A DNA stretch of 64,000 nt from Paenibacillus swuensis (GCF_001644605.1 NZ_CP011388.1:2818501-2882500); one strand, 5' to 3'. Positions 24,768 through 33,116 are shown, counted from the first letter of the stretch. Program-made: numbers and translations. The notes: generated by a model not told the origin, from the sequence alone.

Positions 24768-26343
24768 TTCGTTCGATTGGGAAGCGAAGCTGACCGGTTC
24801 ACCTCTGAATAACGCCGGCTTCAATAAGGAGCTTATGCGTAAAGTGAGGGAGCGTGTGGAAATGAATGAACACACATCACGGAAACGCAGCTGGAAAACA
24901 GCTGTTGTATCTTCGGTTGCGGCCGTTATTCTTTTTGTCGGGAGTGTGACTTTATGGGCTGCACCGGGGTTATGGGAGGACACGAGGACGGCTTTTACCA
25001 GTTTATTTCAAAAAGAGAAAACACCGGACAAGCCTTTGCCGCAGCTAGATCCGGAGAAAGAATACACTTTGAAATTCAGTCACTTTAACGGAGATAACTT
25101 TCTGATGATGCAAGAAGGCCAGAGCTTTATCATCCGTCATCCGAACATGAATCTTCAGGTAACTCAACCGCGTGACTTTAGTAAGCAAGAGGACATAAGC
25201 ACATGGCTGGATAAGACAGCTCCTGATGTTATAACCATATACTCTACAGAGGAATTCACAAAGCTGATTGAAGACAACCGACTACTCCCGTTGGATACCT
25301 ACGCTAAACGAGACGGATTCGCGCTGGGGGAAGAAGCTTATGAGGCTGGACCAATGCAGCTGCTGAGAGAATACGGAAACGGAACTCTTTACGGGCTGGC
25401 CCCGCAATTTGAAACCTATGCTGTCTATTACAACGAAGAACTGTTTAAGAAGTTTGGCGTGGATCTGCCGACGGACAACATGACTTGGGATGAACTGCTT
25501 GCGCTTGCAGACCGCTTTGCCGGATTAAAAGATGGTGCTCAAACCATCTATGGTCTGGAGGGTAGCCGGAACGGCATGTTTGACCTGATTCAACAGATCG
25601 GAATGACGAACAACTTGCGTATGGGCGACTTGGAGAAGGGCAAAGCCTACATGAATACAGCGGAATGGCGTGTCATTTGGGAGCGGGTGCTTGCGGCATA
25701 TGAGCGAGGAACTGTGCATACACCGGAATTTTTTGATACCTCGAAATCGTACACATATACCAAATTGTTGAAAAAGGATGCGTTCGCCAGCGGTTATGCC
25801 GCAATGAAAATGGAACGAAGCTCTTATGTGAGCGGTCTGCTGGAGTACACGCAAAAAGAGAATAAATCCCTGAAATGGAACGCGGTCAGTGCACCGGTCT
25901 ATGCTGCAAACCCGGAGGAGTCTACCTTTTATTCATTCAACGCCATTTATGCCATAAATGCGAATTCTCAAAATCCAAGAGCAGCCTGGGAGTTGATCAA
26001 GCATCTTAACAGTAAGGAGGTTGCACAGTCTCATTCTTATACATATGAATTCAAACTTCCAACCCGTTCGGATGTAAAGTGGAAGCAAGAGAATGTAAGA
26101 CGGGAATCGTTCTATACACTCAGACCTTCCATAGGGAAAATGGATCTAATACAAAGTCATTTTCCTCTATATAGTTTAATAAAACAGGCTTCCATACAGG
26201 CGGATCTGGCGGCACAAGGCAAGAAATCTTTGGATGACGCGCTTACTGATGTGCAACAGGAGGCTCAACACACGATAGCCGAATTAAAAGCAAAGAACGA
26301 GGATGCCAACACCGGGAAAGGAGCAGATTCCGAAGATGAATAA
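24754..26343 (+). CDS. Probable anti-sigma factor fused to an extracellular solute-binding domain
   Basis: 529 residues. Residues 1-48 are polar and charged (MKKPDSFDWEAKLTGSPL, then KELMRKVRERVEM). Residues about 49-71 form one transmembrane helix (TAVVSSVAAVILFVGSVTLW). From about residue 95 to the end is an ABC-type family 1 extracellular solute-binding domain (YGLAPQFETYAVYYNEELFKKFG, NMTWDELLALADRF, AAWELIKHLNS). There is no lipobox and no zinc HxxxCxxC motif. A short cytoplasmic segment, one helix and an external domain, encoded directly after and overlapping an ECF sigma gene, is the layout of an anti-sigma factor. I infer that ligand binding outside controls sigma release inside. Alternative: a membrane-anchored binding protein whose N-terminus has no sigma contact. 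AAAGGA lies 9 bases before the ATG. Confidence 0.75.
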   Translation: MKKPDSFDWEAKLTGSPLNNAGFNKELMRKVRERVEMNEHTSRKRSWKTAVVSSVAAVILFVGSVTLWAAPGLWEDTRTAFTSLFQKEKTPDKPLPQLDPEKEYTLKFSHFNGDNFLMMQEGQSFIIRHPNMNLQVTQPRDFSKQEDISTWLDKTAPDVITIYSTEEFTKLIEDNRLLPLDTYAKRDGFALGEEAYEAGPMQLLREYGNGTLYGLAPQFETYAVYYNEELFKKFGVDLPTDNMTWDELLALADRFAGLKDGAQTIYGLEGSRNGMFDLIQQIGMTNNLRMGDLEKGKAYMNTAEWRVIWERVLAAYERGTVHTPEFFDTSKSYTYTKLLKKDAFASGYAAMKMERSSYVSGLLEYTQKENKSLKWNAVSAPVYAANPEESTFYSFNAIYAINANSQNPRAAWELIKHLNSKEVAQSHSYTYEFKLPTRSDVKWKQENVRRESFYTLRPSIGKMDLIQSHFPLYSLIKQASIQADLAAQGKKSLDDALTDVQQEAQHTIAELKAKNEDANTGKGADSEDE

Positions 26344-27727
26344 GCGAAGAGGATCCGTTCGGTTAGGGATACAAATATGCATTTCTATTATCTTCTTACT
26401 TTTGGCAGGTTGTACCGAAGCGCCCGAGGAGACCGGAAAAGGAACACTTAAAATTCTAACGTATAGTCAAGACTCATTTGATCAAATGTACGAGAATTAC
26501 TTCTCCATCAAATTTCCCGATGTGGAGGTTGAGGTCATCCCAATCAGTGACAACCTTGAAGATCCCTATGCGCCCGTATCTAATGAGCAATTGAAGTCCA
26601 AGGTAGAACGGCATCGGCCGGACTTGTTAATTATCGATGAGAGAAACTATGCCAAGTCATCCTCCATGGATCTGTTATATAACTTGGAATCATGGATGGC
26701 ACAGGATAAAGTCATGCATCCCGATCAATTTACGCCGGCAGCAATGGATTGGGCCCGAAAGTTCGGCGGCGGCGACATCTATGGGCTGCATCCGGAATTC
26801 ACGACAAGAGTTCTTTTTTATAACAAAACCTTGTTTGACCGTTATGATGTGCCCTATCCGACCGACGGTATGAACTGGGAAGATCTAATCCTTACGGCAC
26901 AACGTATAGTTGAGAGCCAAGGAGACGGGGACAACATCTATGGCTACCATGAGATGGGCATTCGAAATTCGGCAGGGTTGGTCAATGTCATATCATGGTC
27001 CGATCGGTTGTTGGCTTACAATTATAATCTCGGAAAGGTTACGATAAATACACCGGCATGGAACAAAGCCTTTACGTTGGCGACGGAGGCCGTGCGTAAC
27101 GGTTTCTTCAGTAACCTGAAGCAGACTTCCACCCAGATCGACGGCGAAACCTACATCACCAAAGAGGATCAGGAGAACAACGACCTGTTCTTAAAAGGAA
27201 AGGCCGCCATGACATCAGAAGGTATGCACCTGTTAGAGCGGCTGGAGCAGAAATCTCCTTCCTTTGATTGGGGCATTGTAACGGCGCCGGCAGGCATGTC
27301 CAACCCTGATATGGATACTAATTATTACCCTCATCCGGTGATGGCCATCGGAGCCAATGCCGAGAACAAGGAGCTTGCATGGGAAGTGTTAAAATACTTC
27401 CATGGCGAGGAATATGCTAAAGTGCGCTCCAAGCTTGGTACAAGCAACTTGTCTACTCGAGCGGGAGATAAAATCAGCAAGACAGGAATCGCATTGGATA
27501 CGTTCTATCAACGGAATCAGATTCATGATAAACATGAATTATATGTGGTGGATACCCATGATGAAATAACCCGCGAGTTTTACATAGCTTTTGACAAGCT
27601 GCGTGAGGAAAAAACGGACTTAATAATAACAGGTAAACTTACCGTAGATCAAGCGCTCCAGGCGATCCAAAGCGAGGGTCAGTTCCTGCTCGACCAAGCC
27701 AAAAAACGCGAGAAGAATACCCCCTAA
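26336..27727 (+). CDS. Extracellular solute-binding lipoprotein, paralogue of the preceding sensor domain
   Basis: About 463 residues. ATG 26336 overlaps the end of the sensor gene by 8 bases and has AAAGGAG 12 bases upstream. The signal peptide ends in the lipobox LLAGC. The mature part is a family 1 binding protein. It aligns with the sensor's external domain over YGLHPEFTTRVLFYNKTLFDRYD, MNWEDLILTAQRI and AWEVLKYFHG. No permease or ATPase gene is adjacent, so it probably does not serve a dedicated importer here. It may pass ligand to the membrane sensor or compete for it. The ligand is unknown; carbohydrate would be usual for the family. Confidence 0.85.
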   Translation: MNKRRGSVRLGIQICISIIFLLLAGCTEAPEETGKGTLKILTYSQDSFDQMYENYFSIKFPDVEVEVIPISDNLEDPYAPVSNEQLKSKVERHRPDLLIIDERNYAKSSSMDLLYNLESWMAQDKVMHPDQFTPAAMDWARKFGGGDIYGLHPEFTTRVLFYNKTLFDRYDVPYPTDGMNWEDLILTAQRIVESQGDGDNIYGYHEMGIRNSAGLVNVISWSDRLLAYNYNLGKVTINTPAWNKAFTLATEAVRNGFFSNLKQTSTQIDGETYITKEDQENNDLFLKGKAAMTSEGMHLLERLEQKSPSFDWGIVTAPAGMSNPDMDTNYYPHPVMAIGANAENKELAWEVLKYFHGEEYAKVRSKLGTSNLSTRAGDKISKTGIALDTFYQRNQIHDKHELYVVDTHDEITREFYIAFDKLREEKTDLIITGKLTVDQALQAIQSEGQFLLDQAKKREKNTP

Positions 27728-27736
27728 ACTTCACCA

Positions 27737-27765
27737 GGCATCCGTAAATTGCGGGTGTCTTTCTC
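27737..27765 (+). terminator. Likely terminator of the sigma/sensor operon
   Basis: GGCATCCG pairs with CGGGTGTC (two G-U pairs) around TAAATTG, followed by TTTCTCATTT. It is moderately strong. Confidence 0.55.
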
Positions 27766-27825
27766 ATTTAAACAGCATTTTTTCCAATCCCGACGTTTAC
27801 AATCTAGCATTTCGGTCGACTCTAG

Positions 27826-27846
27826 GTCTATGAAACTTTCATAGAC
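27826..27846 (+). promoter_or_regulatory. Perfect 21-bp palindrome just upstream of a ribosome binding site
   Basis: GTCTATGAAA (27826-27835), one base, TTTCATAGAC (27837-27846). The ribosome binding site GGAGG of the LysM-3D gene starts 3 bases later. It could be an operator or an mRNA hairpin limiting translation. A possible -35 TTTACA is at 27796-27801; the -10 is unclear. Confidence 0.6.
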
Positions 27847-27860
27847 TTGGAGGAATGAAG

Positions 27861-28625
27861 ATGAATATGCGTTTCAAAGTATGGGGTTGGATTCCTGTTA
27901 TTGTTACCTTATGTATGATACATGTGCCATCGGCGGGCGCCCATGAGTTTAGCGGCACGAAGCTGAGTGAAGGGGATATCCGCCCCCCGGCCTCCACAAA
28001 CATACAATCATCGTTGAAACCTGCCTACTCTTCCACTCACATTACCTCAGGCACGCAGGCGACCAAAGCCACGGCCCGGACCGCCATCCATCGCACACCA
28101 AAGCCGCTTCAATACAAAGTCAGCTCCGGCGACACCTTATACCGTATTGCCCGCAAGTTTGGGGTAACGGTAGAAGCCATTCAAACGGCCAATCGCCTGG
28201 TTAATCCGAATGCGCTGACAATCGGCAAACCATTAGCTATTCCCGCCAGAGGAACAACGCCGGAGACGCTGCTAAGCGGGACCAAGGTCGTTCGCAAGGT
28301 GTTCATGGCCAAACTAACTGCGTACACAGCTGGCTACGAATCCACCGGCAAAAAACCATCCCACCCCGCCTATGGCATCACCTCATCCGGCGCTAAAGTG
28401 AAAGAAGGCCGTACGATCGCGGTAGATCCCCGCGTCATTCCAATCGGTACGACCGTATACATCGAAGGCATCGGACTGCGTCAGGCTGAAGATACCGGCT
28501 CAGCGATTAAGGGCGCGCGTATCGATGTGTTTATCCAAGACCTGAAACAAGCCCGCAAATTCGGCGTGAAGAAGGACGTTAAGGTTTATGTGCTGGCGGG
28601 ATCAACCGATGTGGCCGCGTTATAA
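27861..28625 (+). CDS. Secreted LysM and 3D-domain cell-wall protein (YocH-like)
   Basis: About 254 residues. ATG 27861 lies 7 bases after GGAGG; the in-frame ATG at 27855 is too close to it. A Sec signal peptide ends near SAGAHEF. One LysM domain follows (YKVSSGDTLYRIARKFGVTVEAIQTANRL), binding peptidoglycan. The C-terminal 3D domain contains AYTAGYESTG, GITSSG and IAVDPRVIPIGTTVYIEG, plus GARIDVF with the Asp residues that name the family. 3D domains are found in lytic transglycosylase-like wall hydrolases such as YocH. It is likely secreted and acts on the cell wall. It follows the sigma/sensor operon but has its own leader. Confidence 0.9.
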   Translation: MNMRFKVWGWIPVIVTLCMIHVPSAGAHEFSGTKLSEGDIRPPASTNIQSSLKPAYSSTHITSGTQATKATARTAIHRTPKPLQYKVSSGDTLYRIARKFGVTVEAIQTANRLVNPNALTIGKPLAIPARGTTPETLLSGTKVVRKVFMAKLTAYTAGYESTGKKPSHPAYGITSSGAKVKEGRTIAVDPRVIPIGTTVYIEGIGLRQAEDTGSAIKGARIDVFIQDLKQARKFGVKKDVKVYVLAGSTDVAAL

Positions 28626-28681
28626 ATCTGTTAAACTGAACATAGCATAACCCTCCTCATCCTACGAAACGAGGCAACCGC

Positions 28682-29503
28682 ATGTTCAACTACTTGAGAC
28701 AAAGAATCGAAGCCTGGAAGGACTATCCGCAGCGTTCGGGCAAACGGATAGGTCCGTATCGTATCGAGCGGTATCTGGGAATAGGCAGTTATGGCATAAC
28801 TTATATTTGCACCAATGTACGCACCGGAGAAGCGCTGTTGCTGAAACAGGCGAAGCCCAGTAAGGGACGGCGCGCTTTGGAGCTTTTACGCAGGGAATCG
28901 GGCATGTTGAAGCGGCTTAAGGATGAGAGGATACCGGCATATCATGATTTTTTGGACCTGAAAAAGTCCGGGTACATGGTGTCTGAACTGGTACATGGAT
29001 CTACGGTGGAGGAACTCATATTCTTGGAAGGCAGGACGTTCACGGAAGCGGAGATCGTTCATTTCATGCTGCGGTTGTCGGATATTGTGAAGTATATTCA
29101 CGCTCAGGGCATCGTTCATCTGGATCTTCGGATTCCCAACGTCATCGTATCCGAGGAAGATCGGTTACATGTCATTGACTTCGGCTTGGCGCGTATGATT
29201 GGTGATGCGATAGAGGATTTGCCGCTAACCGAGCCTGAAGAAGAACTTGCCGAGTTTCGATTACGGCGTACGCCGGCGGTAGAAAGTGACTTCTATGCGA
29301 TGGGTCATTTCATGCTCTTCATGCTGTATGCGGAGTACGAACCTTCGCCAGACGAACCGGAGCGGGGTTGGGAAGAGCAACTCACCCTTTCCGCTCATGT
29401 AAAAGGCGCCCTGCGGCGCCTATTGCAGCTGGATTCCCCTTACCGGGACGCGGACGAATTGCAGAAGCATCTGATCCTGATTCTGAATACGCTCACCGAT
29501 TAG
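28682..29503 (+). CDS. Soluble Ser/Thr protein kinase-like protein
   Basis: 273 residues with a bacterial Hanks-type kinase fold and no membrane or PASTA segment. Glycine-rich loop LGIGSYGITY; the ATP lysine in LLLKQAK; the alpha-C Glu in LLRRESGML; catalytic loop HLDLRIPNVI, where the usual HRDLKPxN has Leu for Arg and Arg for Lys; then DFG in VIDFGLARM and DFYAMG in the C-lobe. The HLD/Arg variants make it a non-RD kinase, so activation-loop control may differ from PrkC. It ends overlapping, tail to tail, the end of a small basic protein gene. The sequence CGAGG precedes the ATG at about 10 bases. Substrates unknown. Confidence 0.85.
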   Translation: MFNYLRQRIEAWKDYPQRSGKRIGPYRIERYLGIGSYGITYICTNVRTGEALLLKQAKPSKGRRALELLRRESGMLKRLKDERIPAYHDFLDLKKSGYMVSELVHGSTVEELIFLEGRTFTEAEIVHFMLRLSDIVKYIHAQGIVHLDLRIPNVIVSEEDRLHVIDFGLARMIGDAIEDLPLTEPEEELAEFRLRRTPAVESDFYAMGHFMLFMLYAEYEPSPDEPERGWEEQLTLSAHVKGALRRLLQLDSPYRDADELQKHLILILNTLTD

Positions 29504-29703
29504 CTGGAGCTGCCGTAACGATTCTTGTAGTATTTATGCCCTTGGCGGTGCGAATGCTTAAAGTCCGAGCTGGAGTGTTTAAAGTGCGTCGGCCGGCGTT
29601 TGTAATCGCTGCTGCTGTGTTTGTAAGGACGGTAATGTTTGTTGTGCCCGGATTTGGAGCCCAGAAGCGAATGTAACAGTTTGCTTAACAGATGTTTCAA
29701 CAT
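29500..29703 (-). CDS. Small basic His/Ser-rich protein of unknown function
   Basis: 67 residues with a strong GAGGAGG before the ATG, so it is a real gene. After a short amphipathic start (MLKHLLSKLLHSLLG) it is rich in His, Lys, Tyr and Ser and contains a twice-repeated KHSSSD(Y/F)K element. No signal peptide and no known domain. It is convergent with the kinase gene and their stop codons overlap. The serine clusters in a basic context make it a conceivable kinase substrate, which is speculation. Confidence 0.75.
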   Translation of the reverse strand: MLKHLLSKLLHSLLGSKSGHNKHYRPYKHSSSDYKRRPTHFKHSSSDFKHSHRQGHKYYKNRYGSSS

Positions 29704-29777
29704 GCTAACAACCTCCTCAAGGAATCATACTTTACATACGGGATGGGTGCGATAAGGTTTCATTTCATACAAAGAGA

Positions 29778-29814
29778 ACACTATATTGCATTATAGAATA
29801 GTGTGTTATATAGT
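29778..29814 (+). promoter_or_regulatory. Promoter and operator-like inverted repeats of the padR operon
   Basis: TTGCAT (29787-29792) and TATAGT (29809-29814) with 16-base spacing form a promoter. ACACTAT (29778-29784) and ATAGTGT (29798-29804) are perfect inverted arms 13 bases apart, and a second pair ACTATAT/ATATAGT spans 29780-29814. PadR proteins usually bind such AT-rich dyads at their own promoters, so autorepression is likely. Confidence 0.6.
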
Positions 29815-29905
29815 ATAGTAAGAGCGAGGGGATTCCATCCCATTTTTTTTGCCCACGTATGCTGTATTGTTGAATAGCTTGTAATGAAAGATAGGTGAGA
29901 TTTGG

Positions 29906-30235
29906 ATGAATGTTCAATTTAAGAAAGGCGTGCTCGAAATATGTGTTCTGGCTCTTGTTTCCAAGGGTGACCGATACGGCTATGAACTGGCTGTGAAAAT
30001 CTCGGAACGGTTCGAAGTCGCTGTAGGCAGCGTATATCCGCTTTTAAACCGATTGACACTGGACGGACTGTTTTCCACCTATTTGCAGGAATCTTCGGAA
30101 GGCCCGCCACGGAAGTATTACAAGCTGACCGATAAAGGGCGGGGGCACATGAAAGAACTGGTTCAGGAATGGCAGACGTTCACCACAGCTGTGAACGCAT
30201 TTATAGCGGAAGGGGAAGGGGAAGGACATGAATAA
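29906..30235 (+). CDS. PadR family transcriptional regulator
   Basis: 109 residues, the length of the short PadR subfamily. The winged-helix core reads KGVLEICVLALVSKGDRYGYELAVKISERFEVAVGSVYPLLNRLTLDGLF, followed by GPPRKYYKLTDKGRGHM. It overlaps the downstream DUF1700 gene by 8 bases. This PadR-DUF1700-DUF4097 order is common in Firmicutes and often controls envelope-related functions. It probably represses its own operon through the dyads upstream. Confidence 0.92.
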   Translation: MNVQFKKGVLEICVLALVSKGDRYGYELAVKISERFEVAVGSVYPLLNRLTLDGLFSTYLQESSEGPPRKYYKLTDKGRGHMKELVQEWQTFTTAVNAFIAEGEGEGHE

Positions 30236-30773
30236 ACAAGCATTCTTTCATCAATTGGAATCATCGCTAAGCGAAGTTCCGGAAACACAACGGCAAGAGT
30301 GGATGTACGACTACGAGGAGCACTTTCGTATAGCGGAAGAAGAGGGTCGTTCCGAAGAGGAAGTGGTCAGGGAGCTGGGTGAACCTCAATCCATCGCGAA
30401 GGATCTGCTGTTGAATTATCGGGTGACCGTAGCAGAGGAGCATGGAACGGTGCCGAATGTATTCCGAGCGGTGTTAGCGGCGGTTAGTCTCGGCTTTTTG
30501 AACCTATTGTTCGTGTTGGGACCGTTTCTGGGATTATGCGCGGTTGTTTGCGCGTTGTGGGTATCGGGTGGCGCCCTGATCGTAGCGGGTATCGGATTCT
30601 TCGGCAGCGGGATCTATCTGGGAGGCGGAAGTATTTTGCAAGGATTATTTGTCGGCCTCTTACTGTCCTCTGCAGGTGTTCTTGTGTGTTATGGCATGGT
30701 TAAAGTGACTCGGACATTCTTAAATTTAACGTTACAATACATTCGATTCAATACGAAGATGGTAAAGGAGTGA
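30228..30773 (+). CDS. DUF1700 (HAAS domain) membrane protein
   Basis: 181 residues. The N-terminal 60 residues form the helical HAAS signalling domain (FFHQLESSLSEVPETQRQEWMYDYEEHF, then EEEVVRELGEPQSIAKDLL), and three to four hydrophobic segments follow from about residue 77 to 165. The GEPQ-containing motif is diagnostic. Proteins of this kind are encoded with PadR and DUF4097 genes and are thought to act in membrane signalling. It is translationally coupled to padR by overlap. Confidence 0.9.
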   Translation: MNKQAFFHQLESSLSEVPETQRQEWMYDYEEHFRIAEEEGRSEEEVVRELGEPQSIAKDLLLNYRVTVAEEHGTVPNVFRAVLAAVSLGFLNLLFVLGPFLGLCAVVCALWVSGGALIVAGIGFFGSGIYLGGGSILQGLFVGLLLSSAGVLVCYGMVKVTRTFLNLTLQYIRFNTKMVKE

Positions 30774-30780
30774 GATCACG

Positions 30781-31617
30781 ATGAAGAAGGGGATACGATG
30801 GGCGCTGTTAGGATTGGCTGTAGGCTTGGTCGGAACGGTATTAACCTTTAATAAGGGAGAGCTGCTGTCCACGAAGATGGAAGTGTTTTCTGAGACTAGA
30901 ACGGTGAGTGCAACCGGAGTAAAATCCATCCACATTCAATCTGCAAGAACCAATATTGAAGTTATACCGGGGGAAGGTACCGATATTCGGGCGGATTTGG
31001 AGGGCAAGCTGAGCAAGCATATCGTAAACGATATAAAGTTTGAAATGGAGAATCGGAACGGAGAGATGTCCATTCGAACCGAGTTGAAAGATTCTTTTCT
31101 TGTCGGGATTAATATCGTTGATGTTACGTTAACGGTGAAGGTGCCAGCCAGAGCGTATGAGCAGCTCAAGATTGTTTCGGACAGCGGCAATATCCTGGTG
31201 AACAGCCAGAGCGCGGATTTAATGCATTTGAGCAGTGATTCAGGGAATTTGCATATTCAGAAAGGTAAGACGAAGGAGATTCAGTTTCAAACGGACAGCG
31301 GTAACGCTTTAATTCAAGATACACAAGCTAAATTATCGGGGGAGACGGATTCCGGAAACATCGATATTGAGGCGGTCACTTGGGATCAAGATGCCAGACT
31401 GAGTACGGATAGCGGACATGTCAAGGTAAAGCTGGCGCAAAAGCCGGATGGGTTAGCGGTTGAATATACAACGGACTCGGGACGACAAGAGATTGAATTT
31501 GAGGGGTTCGAGTACGTTAGCCATAAAGAGCAAGAATTTAGCGGGAAGTTTGGCGATGCCAAGCGGACGATGACAGTGAATACAGATTCGGGAAATTTCA
31601 TCATGGAACCAAGATAA
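30781..31617 (+). CDS. DUF4097 family beta-helical protein
   Basis: 278 residues, with AAAGGAGTGAGATCACG before the ATG. A single N-terminal hydrophobic segment (residues about 6-24) serves as anchor or uncleaved signal. The rest is made of repeated short strands with the recurring word SDSGN/TDSGN (SDSGNILV, SDSGNLHI, TDSGNALI, TDSGNIDI, TDSGHVKV, TDSGRQEI), giving a right-handed beta-helix-like repeat typical of DUF4097. Last gene of the padR operon, followed by a terminator. Molecular function unknown. Confidence 0.9.
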   Translation: MKKGIRWALLGLAVGLVGTVLTFNKGELLSTKMEVFSETRTVSATGVKSIHIQSARTNIEVIPGEGTDIRADLEGKLSKHIVNDIKFEMENRNGEMSIRTELKDSFLVGINIVDVTLTVKVPARAYEQLKIVSDSGNILVNSQSADLMHLSSDSGNLHIQKGKTKEIQFQTDSGNALIQDTQAKLSGETDSGNIDIEAVTWDQDARLSTDSGHVKVKLAQKPDGLAVEYTTDSGRQEIEFEGFEYVSHKEQEFSGKFGDAKRTMTVNTDSGNFIMEPR

Positions 31618-31634
31618 TGAATATGGGATGCAAG

Positions 31635-31662
31635 CTGCCGGAACAATCGGCAGTTTTCTTTT
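31635..31662 (+). terminator. Terminator of the padR operon
   Basis: CTGCCG and CGGCAG form the stem around GAACAAT, followed by TTTTCTTTTTATT. Confidence 0.85.
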
Positions 31663-31765
31663 TATTCGGACATGGAATGCCCTGGTCCAGAATACAATGA
31701 TACCGTGTGGTACGGGCTGGATGGATTCGGCGTATTTCTATGGACAAAAAGGGGGCAAGAAACTG

Positions 31766-33055
31766 ATGCAAATTCATGTCGTGCAGTCAGGTCAGTCTTT
31801 ATACGGCATTGCCGGCGCCTATGGTTCTACGGTAGATGTGATCGCTTCAGCCAACCGGATCTCCGCTCAAGATCCGCTGGTCGTCGGGCAGACCCTGGTC
31901 ATTCCCATCACCGGCAGCTTTTACTGGGTGCGCCCCGGGGATAGCTTGGCGACCATCGCGAAGAAGTACGATACAACTCCCGCGGAGCTGGCGCGGGTTA
32001 ATCGTATCGTACCTACCGCTCCGCTGCAAGTAGGTCAGCGGTTGTATATCCCGCCGCAGCCCAAACGGAGCGCGGAAATCAACGCCTATGTCGAGCCTCG
32101 CGGAGATTCGGTATCGGCTCCGTTGCTGGAGGCATCCCGGGAGGCGGCGCCAAACCTGACTTATCTTGCGCCGTTCAGTTTTCAGATCAACCGGGACGCT
32201 TCCCTGGATGCCCCGCCGCTTGGTGAATTGCCCGACATCGCAAGGAATAACGGGGTTACGCTGATGATGGTCGTAACCAACTTGGAGAACGGGCAATTCA
32301 GCGGCGAGCTGGGCAGCCTTATCCTGAATAATGAGGCGTTGCAGAACAAGCTGTTGGACAATATTCTGTCGACAGCCAAGCGTTTAGGCTTCCGCGATAT
32401 CCACTTCGATATCGAATATCTTCCTCCCGCGGACCGGGAAGCCTATAACCGGTTTCTGCGCAAAGCGGAGAACCGCATCCACGAACAAGGCTTTCTGATC
32501 TCCACGGCGCTGGCGCCAAAGACGAAGGCGGATCAGAAAGGGCAATGGTACGAAGCCCATGACTACAAGGCGCATGGGGAGATTGTTGACTTCGTAGTCA
32601 TTATGACCTACGAATGGGGTTACAGCGGCGGCCCGCCCCAGGCGGTTTCACCGATTGGACCTGTCCGTAAAGTGTTGACCTACGCGGTCACGGAAATACC
32701 GCCGGCCAAGATTATGATGGGCCAAAATCTATACGGCTATGACTGGACGCTGCCCTTTAAACCGGGCGGGGAGTATGCGAAGGCGGTTTCCCCGCAAGCG
32801 GCTATAGCCCTGGCGCGCCGAAACAATGCCGCGATTCGCTATGACTATAACGCGCAAGCGCCTTACTTCGACTATACCGACAGCAATGGCAAGGCGCATA
32901 AAGTGTGGTTTGAAGATGCGCGCTCCATCCAGGCCAAGTTCAACCTGTTGAAGGAGCTCGATCTGAGGGGAGTCAGCTATTGGAAGCTTGGTTTACCTTT
33001 TCCGCAAAATTGGCTCTTGATTCAAGACAACTTTAATGTAAAGAAACGCGTTTAA
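31766..33055 (+). CDS. Spore cortex-lytic N-acetylglucosaminidase, SleL/YaaH type
   Basis: About 429 residues. ATG 31766 has GGGGG 10 bases upstream and starts directly with the first LysM domain (MQIHVVQSGQSLYGIAGAYG); a second LysM follows (YWVRPGDSLATIAKKYDTTPAELARVNR). From about residue 110 is a glycoside hydrolase family 18 barrel with the catalytic motif DIHFDIEY (DxxxDxE) and the strand FVVIMTYEWGYSGGPPQAVSPI. This two-LysM plus GH18 layout is that of SleL/YaaH, which cleaves cortex fragments during germination. No signal peptide is present, as expected for a protein placed in the spore by the mother cell. A SigE-like GAATACAAT lies at about 31690, but its -35 is poor. Confidence 0.9.
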   Translation: MQIHVVQSGQSLYGIAGAYGSTVDVIASANRISAQDPLVVGQTLVIPITGSFYWVRPGDSLATIAKKYDTTPAELARVNRIVPTAPLQVGQRLYIPPQPKRSAEINAYVEPRGDSVSAPLLEASREAAPNLTYLAPFSFQINRDASLDAPPLGELPDIARNNGVTLMMVVTNLENGQFSGELGSLILNNEALQNKLLDNILSTAKRLGFRDIHFDIEYLPPADREAYNRFLRKAENRIHEQGFLISTALAPKTKADQKGQWYEAHDYKAHGEIVDFVVIMTYEWGYSGGPPQAVSPIGPVRKVLTYAVTEIPPAKIMMGQNLYGYDWTLPFKPGGEYAKAVSPQAAIALARRNNAAIRYDYNAQAPYFDYTDSNGKAHKVWFEDARSIQAKFNLLKELDLRGVSYWKLGLPFPQNWLLIQDNFNVKKRV

Positions 33056-33069
33056 CATGAGGCATAGGA

Positions 33070-33106
33070 AAACCCCGGGACGCAGCGTATGCGTTCACCG
33101 GGGTTT
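33070..33106. terminator. Terminator between sleL-like and catalase genes
   Basis: AAACCCCGG (33070-33078) pairs with CCGGGGTTT (33098-33106). The best T-run is on the minus strand, so it serves the catalase gene at least and probably both convergent genes. Confidence 0.8.
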
Positions 33107-33116
33107 ATCATTATTA

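Noticed and set aside
24754-27727. Sugar ABC importer operon
   Set aside because: Two binding proteins are present, but no permease or ATPase gene lies on either side, and the first lacks a lipobox.
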